Shown in pieces: positions 54,277 to 62,505 of a DNA stretch of 64,000 nt. Where the stretch lies: NCBI RefSeq assembly GCF_005860765.1, contig NZ_VCEI01000021.1, positions 186,001-250,000 on the forward strand, written 5' to 3'. Each line of letters begins with the position of its first letter. Positions within the stretch are counted from its first letter, which is position 1. The translations under genes were made by a program, and so were the position numbers. This DNA comes from Dyadobacter sediminis. GTDB lineage: Bacteria; Bacteroidota; Bacteroidia; Cytophagales; Spirosomataceae. Below the pieces are notes generated by a model. It saw only the letters and a program-made list of their open reading frames with translations, made no database searches and was not told the DNA's origin.

Positions 54277-54867
54277 TCAGGGTTTTGCCGGATTGATCAT
54301 AATGTGGGCGCGGTGCGTGCCGGGGTCCATAATCCATGGCATGCCGGCAACATCCGGTTTCAGCGGCAATCCGGTACTTTCCGCAGTAGCATACGGAATG
54401 TAAATCACATAACGGAGGTAACTGTTCTTCAACGTGCCGTCGGCTGCATTGTAATTGTCTTTTGTGCCCGAAAGCACGTATAAAGTAGAAGGCTGTTTGG
54501 GCATGCTCAGCTTTTTGCTTTTGGCTTCATTTTCCCGTATATCAAAAATCTCTTTTGCATTTTTACCTTCTTTGCTGAGTATTCTGCCGCGCTCCATAAA
54601 CGGTTCCAAGTCCGCATGATAACACGAAACGCTGATGTCTTCCTTTTTGGGGTCATCGGCAAGGCATACCAGATCATTGGTTCCGTTGCGGAGCATTTTG
54701 AAAGTTCCGTCTGGCGCATAGCCGTAAACCTTGGCTCCTTCCTGCTTTTCAGACGGCGCTGCCAGCACGGCTGTTCTGATCTGGATTTCGGCTGCGGGAA
54801 TGGTTGTCTGCGCGTTGGCCTGCAAAGAGATGCAAATGGCAGCGGCGTAAAAAAAAGTCTTGCTCAT
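54277..54867 (-). CDS. Secreted hypothetical protein (196 aa)
   Basis: A 196-residue exported protein with a good signal (MSKTFFYAAAICISLQANAQ, from ATG 54867; the frame extends five codons further). The mature part has KVYGYAPDGTFKMLRNGTND, VCLADDPKKEDISVSCYHAD with two Cys, and WIMDPGTHRAHIMINP near the end. I know similar uncharacterised secreted proteins in Bacteroidota but no named family, and see no catalytic triad or metal site beyond scattered His. It lies 106 bp before the esterase gene and is divergent from the PVC-type cytochrome gene. Confidence 0.7.
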   Translation of the reverse strand: MSKTFFYAAAICISLQANAQTTIPAAEIQIRTAVLAAPSEKQEGAKVYGYAPDGTFKMLRNGTNDLVCLADDPKKEDISVSCYHADLEPFMERGRILSKEGKNAKEIFDIRENEAKSKKLSMPKQPSTLYVLSGTKDNYNAADGTLKNSYLRYVIYIPYATAESTGLPLKPDVAGMPWIMDPGTHRAHIMINPAKP

Positions 54868-54972
54868 AATAGTAAATGACATGTAGATAAACTCTTATAG
54901 ATCTAAAATTAGTAATCTTTATTCAAGAACGACGCAGACCGGCTGCAATACATGCCATAATTATTTTACCAC

Positions 54973-57900
54973 ATGAACTTTAAAAAATCCTTTTTGCTGT
55001 TTCCCGCCGGCTGTATGTTGCTGGGTTTGATGGTAAGTACTTACCAGCGATCCAATCCGAGTACATTCCAGAGTTCCGTAGTGGACAGCCTGTACAAAGA
55101 CCTGACCGATGAGCAGAAAAGATCGCCGAAATATGCGGTTGCCGGATTGTCTGTAACCGACGGACTGGAAGCCACGCTTTTTGCCTCTGAACCTGTCATT
55201 ACCAATCCTACCAATATCGATGTGGATCATCTGGGCCGGGTATGGGTTTGCGAAGCTTATAATTATCGTCCGGCCATTAACGGCAATCCTACCAAAGATG
55301 AAGGCGACCGCATCCTGATTCTGGAAGACAGCAATGGAGACGGGAAATCGGACAAAACGACTGTTTTTTATCAGGGAAAGGAAATCAATTCGCCGCTTGG
55401 AATCTGGGTTATGGGAAATAAAGTAATCGTGTCCCAAAGTCCTTACGTATGGCTTTTTACGGATGAAAACAATGACGGCAAAGCAGATAAGAAAGAAGTG
55501 ATCTTTGAAGGAGTCGGCGGTGAGCAGCACGATCACGGCATGCACGCTTTTGTATTTGCCCCGGACGGAAAGCTGTATTTCAATTTCGGGAATGAAGGCG
55601 GCCAGTTACTCGACGGAAAAGGAAAACCGATTGTCGGAAAAAACGGCGAACCGATTGATTTCAAAAAACTGAAACAGGGAATGGTGTTCCGCTGCGATCC
55701 TGATTTTAAAAATATCGAAGTACTGGCCAATAATTTCAGGAATAATTATGAAGTCGCCATCGACAGCTACGGAACCATGTGGCAGTCCGACAATGACGAT
55801 GACGGCAATAAAAGCGTAAGGATCAATTACGTGATGCAACACGGAAATTACGGCTATACCGATGAACTCACAGGCGCAGGCTGGCGTGCAAACCGTACCA
55901 ACATGGAAGATTCCATTCCGTTTCGTCACTGGCACCTGAACGATCCCGGCGTTGTTCCAAATTTGCTGCAGACCGGCTCCGGATCGCCGACCGGAATGGT
56001 CATTTACGAAGGCCGTCTTTTGCCAAAAGCATTCTGGGACCAAATGATTCACTGTGAGCCTGGCCATAACGTAGTACGCTCGTATCCGGTACAGAAAGCC
56101 GGAGCAGGGTACTCTGCCAAAATCGTAAATCTTGTGGATGGCAAGCGGGATCAATGGTTTCGTCCGTCGGATGTATGCGTGGCACCAGACGGTTCTCTGA
56201 TTGTTTCCGACTGGTATGATCCGGGCGTGGGCGGGCATCAGGCCGGAGACCAGAACAGAGGCCGTTTGTTCCGGATAGCGCCGTCCAATACGCCGTACCG
56301 CATTCCTAAAAATGATTTCACTACGCCCGAAGGTGCTGTTACTGCTTTGCAAAGCCCCAATTTATCGGTTCGTTATCTTGCATGGCAGGCACTGGAAAAA
56401 ATGAACGCAGCGGCTGTTCCTGCTTTGGAAAAGCTGTTCAATGATCCGAAAGCCAGTTCGCGTATGCGTGCAAGAGCTATGTGGATGCTGAGCAAATCGC
56501 CGGAAGCAGGGAAAAAAGCCATTAATGCCGCTATAAAAGACAGCAATCCCGACATGCGCATTGCTGCATTGCGTGCTGCAAGCGAAACCAGTTATGCAGA
56601 CGTTACAAGCTACATCAAAATACTTGTGAACGACAAAGAACCACAGGTACGCAGAGAATGCGCCTTAATGCTGCATCATAACAAATCTGCGGAAGCTCCG
56701 GCGTTGTGGACTGCGCTGGCCAGGCAATACGACGGCAAAGACCGCTGGTATCTGGAAGCATTGGGAATCGGAGCGGACGGGCAATGGGATTCGTTTTTCA
56801 AAGCGTGGGTTGCAGAAGCCGGTGCCGATCCGGTAGCGACACAAGCAGGAAAAGATATTGTCTGGCGCTCCAGAAGCAAGGAGTCGATTCCGTTGCTGGC
56901 TTCACTGGCCGGTGATCCGAACCTGGATCTGAAAAGCAGGCTGCGGTATTTCCGCGCATTTGACTTTAATCCGGGAGGAAAAGAAAAGTCAACGGCTCTT
57001 TTGCAAATCATGAAAGGAAGTGCGGCTAACAAACCCGGAATAAGTGAACTTGCATTGCGGCACCTGGATCCCGATTTTGTAAAACAAAGCCCGGAAGCCA
57101 TGGCGGCAGTTAAAAAATTGCTGGATGCTTCGTACGGAACCGCGCTTTATCTCGAACTGGTTGCCCGCTACGAACTTGCATCCGAAAACAACCGCTTGCT
57201 TGATCTTGCCATTGCGCAGGCTTCCACCAGAACGGGCGGTGCAGCAGCAACGCAGCTTATGAAACAGAACGGATCGGAACTGGTCTGGAATGTGATCAAA
57301 GGAAAAGATGCCGAAAAAAGTGAAAATATCCTAACCGCTCTAAAAGGTGTCGGGAGCAAGGAATCGCTGGAAATGCTGGAAACGGTATCGCTGGACAAGA
57401 AATATCCCGCCGGTATGCGGCTGATTGCAGTAAAATCCCTCGGCGGTACAATGAGCGGTGAAGATGAGGTGCTTGAACTGCTTAAAGAAAACAAGCTGGA
57501 AGGTGAAATGAAAACCGCAGCCGTGCAGGGACTGAGCGGTGCATGGCGGAAATCGGTAAAGATGGAAGCGGCAAAATACCTGGAAGGAGGAAGCGTAGCC
57601 GTTAAAAAACATCCTGAACTCAAAGAACTGGTGGGAATGAACGGCAACGTCAGCAAAGGCAAGGAAGTGTTTTCTTCCTACTGCTCGGTATGCCATCAGG
57701 TGAACGGCGCAGGCATGGATTTCGGGCCAAAACTTTCTGAAATCGGAAGCAAGCTGCCCAAAGAAGCGCAGTATGCGGCTATTTTCGAACCAAGTGCGGG
57801 AATCGGCTTCGGGTATGAAGGATTTGAAGTGAAGTTCAAGGACGGATCTGAAGTTTCCGGCATTATTGCCAGCAAAACGGAAACCGATCTGATCATGAAA

Positions 57901-58056
57901 TTTCCCGGCGGCTCGACGCAGGAATACAAAATGTCACAAGTAAAATCCATCAAACAATTAAATGATTCCATGATGCCGGCCGGATTGCAGGACGCCATGA
58001 GCACCGAAGAACTGGTTAGTCTGGTGACTTATCTAAGCAATCTGAAAAAGAAATAA
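54973..58056 (+). CDS. PVC-type heme-binding CxxCH dehydrogenase-like protein with HEAT repeats
   Basis: A 1027-residue exported protein. After an N-terminal signal anchor (FLLFPAGCMLLGLMVS) come: a beta-propeller resembling the PVC 'membrane-bound dehydrogenase' N-terminal family (about 55-430; DVDHLGRVWVCEAYNYRPA, VCVAPDGSLIVSDWYDPG), HEAT-like repeats (about 450-880; VRYLAWQALEKMNAAAVPAL, VRRECALMLHHN), and a C-terminal c-type cytochrome with SSYCSVCHQVNGAGMDFGP as heme site and Met ligand region SMMPAGLQD. Such proteins are thought to oxidise sugars or sugar acids and pass electrons to the heme; the exact reaction is unproven. A 15-bp-stem terminator follows, then a paralogue. Confidence 0.92.
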   Translation: MNFKKSFLLFPAGCMLLGLMVSTYQRSNPSTFQSSVVDSLYKDLTDEQKRSPKYAVAGLSVTDGLEATLFASEPVITNPTNIDVDHLGRVWVCEAYNYRPAINGNPTKDEGDRILILEDSNGDGKSDKTTVFYQGKEINSPLGIWVMGNKVIVSQSPYVWLFTDENNDGKADKKEVIFEGVGGEQHDHGMHAFVFAPDGKLYFNFGNEGGQLLDGKGKPIVGKNGEPIDFKKLKQGMVFRCDPDFKNIEVLANNFRNNYEVAIDSYGTMWQSDNDDDGNKSVRINYVMQHGNYGYTDELTGAGWRANRTNMEDSIPFRHWHLNDPGVVPNLLQTGSGSPTGMVIYEGRLLPKAFWDQMIHCEPGHNVVRSYPVQKAGAGYSAKIVNLVDGKRDQWFRPSDVCVAPDGSLIVSDWYDPGVGGHQAGDQNRGRLFRIAPSNTPYRIPKNDFTTPEGAVTALQSPNLSVRYLAWQALEKMNAAAVPALEKLFNDPKASSRMRARAMWMLSKSPEAGKKAINAAIKDSNPDMRIAALRAASETSYADVTSYIKILVNDKEPQVRRECALMLHHNKSAEAPALWTALARQYDGKDRWYLEALGIGADGQWDSFFKAWVAEAGADPVATQAGKDIVWRSRSKESIPLLASLAGDPNLDLKSRLRYFRAFDFNPGGKEKSTALLQIMKGSAANKPGISELALRHLDPDFVKQSPEAMAAVKKLLDASYGTALYLELVARYELASENNRLLDLAIAQASTRTGGAAATQLMKQNGSELVWNVIKGKDAEKSENILTALKGVGSKESLEMLETVSLDKKYPAGMRLIAVKSLGGTMSGEDEVLELLKENKLEGEMKTAAVQGLSGAWRKSVKMEAAKYLEGGSVAVKKHPELKELVGMNGNVSKGKEVFSSYCSVCHQVNGAGMDFGPKLSEIGSKLPKEAQYAAIFEPSAGIGFGYEGFEVKFKDGSEVSGIIASKTETDLIMKFPGGSTQEYKMSQVKSIKQLNDSMMPAGLQDAMSTEELVSLVTYLSNLKKK

Positions 58057-58064
58057 GAACGCCG

Positions 58065-58112
58065 ATCCTGTGAAATACAGCCGTAAAGTTGTATTTCACA
58101 GGATTAATTTTT
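58065..58112 (+). terminator. Strong terminator between the two PVC-type genes
   Basis: ATCCTGTGAAATACA (58065-58079) is perfectly inverted at 58090-58104 around a 10-nt loop, followed by TAATTTTTG. It implies that the two paralogues are separately transcribed or differently dosed. Confidence 0.85.
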
Positions 58113-58207
58113 GATCCGGCTTCATTCCTTCAAAGTTCATTTCATTATTCCCGAAACATCCGGTAATTTTATGCGAGTTTGAATATCCCGCATTATAAAA
58201 GCCTGTT

Positions 58208-60922
58208 TTGAAATCAATTCATTTTAAGAAATCCACACTATTCATTGCCGTAAATTTCCTTCTGCTGAATTTCTGCGGTTTTGGTCAAACAGCTGATTCT
58301 GTAACCGTTGTACCCGAAAGCGTCGTTACGGATCCCGACAGCATCTATGCGGCACTTTCCGAGCCTGAAAGACGGTTTTCCAGAAATGCACTTTCCGGCC
58401 TCAAAGTGGCCGAAGGCCTTGAAGCCACGCTCTTTGCATCCGAGCCTGATGTAATCAATCCCATTAATATCGATGTAGATCATCGCGGAAGGGTATGGGT
58501 TTGCGAATCCTATAATTATCGTCCTGCCGTTAACGGAAAGTCCGAACTTGGCGTCGGCGACCGCATTCTGATCCTTGAAGATAAAGATGGCGACGGTAAA
58601 TCGGATGTTACCAAAGTTTTTTACCAGGGAGCTGAAATCAATGCGCCGCTGGGAATCTGGGTCATGGGAAACAAGGCCATTGTTTCGCAAAGTCCGTACG
58701 TATGGCTTTTTACGGATACGGACGGAGACGACAAGGCGGATGTAAAAGAAGTGCTTTTCAAAGAAATCGGTGGCGTTCAGAACGATGCGGGCATACATGC
58801 TTTTGTATTCGGTCCGGACGGAAAATTTTACTTCAACTTCGGAAATGCAGGCAGACAGCTTGTGGACGGCAAAGACCGCCCTTTGCTGGATAAGTACGAA
58901 AGGCCGATCGATTTCAGACAGTTCAGGCAAGGTGTGGTTTTCAGGTGCAGCCAGGATTTTACAAAAGTGGAAATCCTTGCGCAGAATTTCCGCAATGGCT
59001 TTGAAGTTGCCGTGGACAGCTACGGAACCATGTGGCAGCCGGATCAGGAAGAGCCGGGAAATGGCGCCGACCGCGTTTCGTATGTTATGGAAAACGGCAA
59101 TTTCGGTTATATTGATGAAATGACAGGCGCAAGCTGGCGGCTCAACCGAACCAATGTGGAAGATGAAGTTGCGCGTCGTCACTGGCATCAGAATGATCCC
59201 GGCGTTGTGCCCGATTTGCTGGAAACAGGTTCCGGTTTTCCGATGGGACTAACCGTTTATGAAGGAGAATTGCTTCCGCGCCGTTACTGGGATCAGATTT
59301 TGCTGGCTGATGCTGGCCAAAACCGTGTCGGCGCTGTTCAGGTTCAGACCAGTGGGGCGGGTTATAAATCGGAGGGTATCATTCCGGTTGCGGAAGGAAA
59401 ACGTGATAAATGGTTCAGGCCGACGGACGTATGCGTGGCACCGGACGGATCGCTGATTGTCTCCGACTGGTATGATCCCGTGATTGGCTCTCATAAAATG
59501 AAGGATAAAAGCCGGGGAAGACTGTTTCGCATTGCGCCTGCAGGCACACCTTACAACATTCCGGTTTATGATCTTTCCGTACCCGAAGAAGCCGTAAAAG
59601 CATTGCGCAGTCCTAATTTATCCATGCGTTACATGGCGTGGAATGCCTGTGTAAAACACGGCTGGGCAGCAGAACCTTATCTCGAAAATCTTTTCCGGGA
59701 ATACAATGCAAACCCTAAACTGCGTGCAAGAGCATTGTGGGTTCTCAACAATATTGAAGGATTTAATTACCGTAACCTCGACATTGCTTTCCGCGAACTG
59801 AATCCGAATCTGAGAATAACTGCTTTGAGGGCCGTTCGGCAGCGGAACAGCGATCCTACCGAATACATTAAGCGGCTTACTTCCGATCCGGATCCGCAGG
59901 TAAGACGGGAATGTGCGCTGGCGATCAACCACAACCATACTTATGAGGCGCTGGACGTTTGGCTGCAACTTGCAAAACAATACAAAGGCAATGACCGCTG
60001 GTCGGTGGAAGCACTGAGCATAGGCGCATTCGAGCAATGGGAACGCATTTTTCCGGCATGGCTGGAAAGGGCAGGAGCGAACCCGGAAGCAACGGATGCA
60101 GGAAAAGACATTATCTGGCTTGCAAGAACGAGAAGGGCCATTCCATACCTGACCAACCTTGCGGCGGATACTACGGTCGGTTTTAAAGACAGGCTGCGGT
60201 ATTTCCGGGCATTCGACTTTTTCCATGCGGGATATGAAAAAACGCAGGCGTTGCTGAACGTAATGAATGTGAATTCTTCGGATCGGATTGAAGTCAGTAA
60301 GCTGGCATTGCTGCATCTGGACAAATCTTTTGTAACCAATTCACAGCAAGGACTGACCGCACTGAACAAGCTGCTGGACGAAACGTACGGAACTGCCGAT
60401 TACATTGACCTGATGACACAGTATGAACTGGAATCGGAAAGGGAAAGGCTGTTCAGGCTTGCGCTGGATAAATCCGACGAGGTAATTGGCCGTGATGCGG
60501 GTCGTCTTTTGCTGAAACAGGCCGGGATTTCGTATGTAACGCAAAAGTTTTCCAGGCTCAATGACAGGCAGAAGTCGGCTTTACTTGCTTCCATCCAGTC
60601 TGCTGGAAGTTCCGAATCCCTAAATCTGCTGCGTGGGGCAGTTACGGATAACAGCGAATCGCTGACGGTACGCAAAAATGCAGCGGAATATTTGGGTGCA
60701 AGCTGGCCGGGAGAAGAAGTGGTTGTGAAGTTGCTGAAAGACGGCCGTCTGGAAGGTGAAATCAAGGAAGCTGCACTAAATGGTGTCAAAAATGCTTTTC
60801 GGGAGGACATCAGAAATCAGCTTGCGCCGTATTTTCCCGCGCCCGAGCCGGAAGTTACGGTTACTGCGCCTGCCGAGCCGAAAAGCAGAAAGGAAAGAAG
60901 GAAAAAAAGAAAGGGAAACTAG
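58208..60922 (+). CDS. PVC-type dehydrogenase-like paralogue lacking the cytochrome domain
   Basis: A 904-residue paralogue of the previous gene. The exported N-terminus (STLFIAVNFLLLNFCGFGQ) is followed by the same propeller (DVDHRGRVWVCESYNYRPAV; VCVAPDGSLIVSDWYDPV) and the same HEAT-like repeats (DPQVRRECALAINHN). The CxxCH cytochrome is absent; the protein ends in a Pro/Val linker and a very basic tail, EPKSRKERRKKRKGN. It may be the partner or regulator of the cytochrome-bearing paralogue, or receive electrons elsewhere. No in-frame ATG precedes the signal: the frame opens after a TAA at 58196 and the likely start is TTG 58208. A Tat protein gene follows 87 bp downstream. Confidence 0.88.
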   Translation: MKSIHFKKSTLFIAVNFLLLNFCGFGQTADSVTVVPESVVTDPDSIYAALSEPERRFSRNALSGLKVAEGLEATLFASEPDVINPINIDVDHRGRVWVCESYNYRPAVNGKSELGVGDRILILEDKDGDGKSDVTKVFYQGAEINAPLGIWVMGNKAIVSQSPYVWLFTDTDGDDKADVKEVLFKEIGGVQNDAGIHAFVFGPDGKFYFNFGNAGRQLVDGKDRPLLDKYERPIDFRQFRQGVVFRCSQDFTKVEILAQNFRNGFEVAVDSYGTMWQPDQEEPGNGADRVSYVMENGNFGYIDEMTGASWRLNRTNVEDEVARRHWHQNDPGVVPDLLETGSGFPMGLTVYEGELLPRRYWDQILLADAGQNRVGAVQVQTSGAGYKSEGIIPVAEGKRDKWFRPTDVCVAPDGSLIVSDWYDPVIGSHKMKDKSRGRLFRIAPAGTPYNIPVYDLSVPEEAVKALRSPNLSMRYMAWNACVKHGWAAEPYLENLFREYNANPKLRARALWVLNNIEGFNYRNLDIAFRELNPNLRITALRAVRQRNSDPTEYIKRLTSDPDPQVRRECALAINHNHTYEALDVWLQLAKQYKGNDRWSVEALSIGAFEQWERIFPAWLERAGANPEATDAGKDIIWLARTRRAIPYLTNLAADTTVGFKDRLRYFRAFDFFHAGYEKTQALLNVMNVNSSDRIEVSKLALLHLDKSFVTNSQQGLTALNKLLDETYGTADYIDLMTQYELESERERLFRLALDKSDEVIGRDAGRLLLKQAGISYVTQKFSRLNDRQKSALLASIQSAGSSESLNLLRGAVTDNSESLTVRKNAAEYLGASWPGEEVVVKLLKDGRLEGEIKEAALNGVKNAFREDIRNQLAPYFPAPEPEVTVTAPAEPKSRKERRKKRKGN

Positions 60923-61009
60923 CGGTTTCCAAGTTTCCTGAAAAGAATTGGGGTATATTTTATAAAGCCGCTTCTTTAAATGTTTAAGTAAACAAAACCT
61001 TAAAAATAT

Positions 61010-61930
61010 ATGCTCCGCAGAAATTTTGTAAAATCTTCACTTGGAATCGCTGGTGCAGCAATCGCAACAGGAGAAGCTTTCGCAACATCCCCATTGGCAA
61101 AAAATAAATTCAAACTGAAATATGCGTCTCACTTCGGCATGTTCCAGAACAGTGCAGGAAAAGATGTCATTGATCAGCTTAAATTCATGGCCGATCAGGG
61201 CTTTATGGCTTTGGAAGATAACGGCATGATGGGCCGGCCTGTGGAGCAGCAAGAGGCGATTGCCAAGGAAATGGCCCGTCTGGGAATGGAAATGGGTGTT
61301 TTTGTAGTGGATAAGGGCGGAAACGGAGCGAATACACTGGCTGCCGGCAAAAAAGAATTCATTGATATTTTCCTGAATGGCTGCAAAAAGGCGGTGGAAA
61401 CGGCCAAGCGTGTCAATGCCAAATGGATGACCGTGGTTCCGGGCGATTTTGAAAGAAATATCCCGATTGGCGTACAAACCGGAAACGTAATCGACGCATT
61501 GCGCCGCGGAGCGGAAATTCTGGAACCGCATGGACTGGTCATGGTGCTGGAACCGCTGAGCGATTCGCCGAATCTGTTCCTGCGCACTTCGGATCAGACG
61601 TATGAAATATGCCGCGGCGTGAACAGCAAGTCCTGCAAGATCCTTTATGATATTTATCACATGCAGAAAAACGAAGGCCGCATTATTTACAACATTGACA
61701 AAACATGGAGTGAAATTGATTACTTCCAGATCGGAGACGAGCCCGGCCGGAACGAACCTACTACCGGAGAAATCAATTACAAAAACGTCTTCAAATACAT
61801 TTACGACAGAAGCAAGAAAGAGAACCGGTCCTTTATCATGGGCATGGAACACGGTAATTCGCAAAAAGGAAAAGAAGGAGAAGACGCCCTTATCAAAGCT
61901 TATGTAGAAAGCGACAACTTCGCAATCTAA
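61010..61930 (+). CDS. Tat-exported TIM-barrel protein (hydroxypyruvate isomerase / sugar-phosphate isomerase-like)
   Basis: A 306-residue AP-endonuclease-2-type TIM barrel. The N-terminus MLRRNFVKSSLGIAGAAIAT is a twin-arginine signal (Arg3-Arg4), so it is exported folded. Conserved barrel residues include FMALEDNGMMGRPVEQQE, WMTVVPGDFERNIPIGVQTG, MVLEPLSDSPNLFLRTSDQT (Glu ligand), KILYDIYHMQKNEGRI (Asp/His ligands) and DYFQIGDEPGRNEPTTGE with HGNSQKG, fitting the hydroxypyruvate isomerase/xylose-isomerase-like fold. Placed after the two PVC-type proteins, it suggests periplasmic oxidation and isomerisation of a sugar derivative. The natural substrate is unknown. Confidence 0.9.
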   Translation: MLRRNFVKSSLGIAGAAIATGEAFATSPLAKNKFKLKYASHFGMFQNSAGKDVIDQLKFMADQGFMALEDNGMMGRPVEQQEAIAKEMARLGMEMGVFVVDKGGNGANTLAAGKKEFIDIFLNGCKKAVETAKRVNAKWMTVVPGDFERNIPIGVQTGNVIDALRRGAEILEPHGLVMVLEPLSDSPNLFLRTSDQTYEICRGVNSKSCKILYDIYHMQKNEGRIIYNIDKTWSEIDYFQIGDEPGRNEPTTGEINYKNVFKYIYDRSKKENRSFIMGMEHGNSQKGKEGEDALIKAYVESDNFAI

Positions 61931-61960
61931 GACGGAAGACATCCAGTAAGTTCAAAAAAT

Positions 61961-62000
61961 AAAAAACCCGGAAGTAAATATATTTACATCCCGGGTTTTT
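61961..62000. terminator. Bidirectional terminator with palindromic loop
   Basis: AAAAACCCGG pairs with CCGGGTTTTT, and the intervening GTAAATA/TATTTAC is itself a perfect palindrome, extending the hairpin. It lies between the Tat protein and the convergent CBM48-type gene. Confidence 0.85.
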
Positions 62001-62003
62001 CTT

Positions 62004-62050
62004 CTAACAGCTAACAGCTAACAGCTAACAGCTAACAGCTAACAGCTAAC
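62004..62050. repeat. Heptanucleotide microsatellite, 6.7 copies of CTAACAG
   Basis: CTAACAG is repeated six times without error from 62004 to 62045, plus CTAAC to 62050. It begins 4 bp after the terminator T-run and abuts the stop codon (TAG on the minus strand, 62050-62052) of the CBM48-type gene. Perfect copies suggest recent or ongoing slippage. Confidence 0.95.
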
Positions 62051-62358
62051 TACAATACAACGACCGAATTTTCTGTGTAATCAACACCGGTCGGAACGTA
62101 TTTGTCAGCTTCGTTATCGTTTTGCCATTTTTCGTCGTCCAGTATATAACGGAACTGGTATTCGCCTGCTCCAAGCTCAACAATCCCTTTGAAAGAACCG
62201 TCTTTCTGTTTTTTTAACGCAATTGCTTCTTCCGGGTTCCAGCCGTTAAATTCTCCTACAAGGGCAACTTTTTTAGCTTCAACTGCTGCTTCTGCAGGTA
62301 CTGTAAACGTTACTTTGTAAACTGATTTGCTCTTTACAAACTGCTTTGTTAATGCCAT
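62050..62358 (-). CDS. Small CBM48/isoamylase-N-like (AMPK beta-type) glycogen-binding protein
   Basis: A 102-residue single-domain protein. The whole chain is an early-set beta-sandwich: KVTFTVPAEAAVEAKKVALV, then GEFNGWNPEEAIALKKQKDG, FKGIVELGAGEYQFRYILDD and EKWQNDNEADKYVPTG match the glycogen-binding/isoamylase N-terminal fold. No signal or catalytic domain is present, so it is cytoplasmic and probably binds glycogen or acts as a regulatory subunit. The promoter directly upstream is the best in the window. The stop codon borders the CTAACAG array. Confidence 0.9.
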   Translation of the reverse strand: MALTKQFVKSKSVYKVTFTVPAEAAVEAKKVALVGEFNGWNPEEAIALKKQKDGSFKGIVELGAGEYQFRYILDDEKWQNDNEADKYVPTGVDYTENSVVVL

Positions 62359-62387
62359 GATTAAGTAGTGTTAAATAGTTGATGAGA

Positions 62388-62418
62388 CAAATATACAATT
62401 AATAATTATTCAAATCAA
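62388..62418 (-). promoter_or_regulatory. Consensus Bacteroidota promoter of the CBM48-type gene
   Basis: On the minus strand: TTG (62416-62418), exactly 20 bp, then TATATTTG (62388-62395), a perfect TAnnTTTG. Transcription would start near 62381, giving a leader of about 23 nt before the ATG at 62358. Confidence 0.8.
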
Positions 62419-62505
62419 TGAATATCAATACTGTATGGCTTTTTCATCCTTGAATAATTATACCAGAACGTTTTATCGGACGTTTTTTGTGCAATTTAGC
62501 AGATT

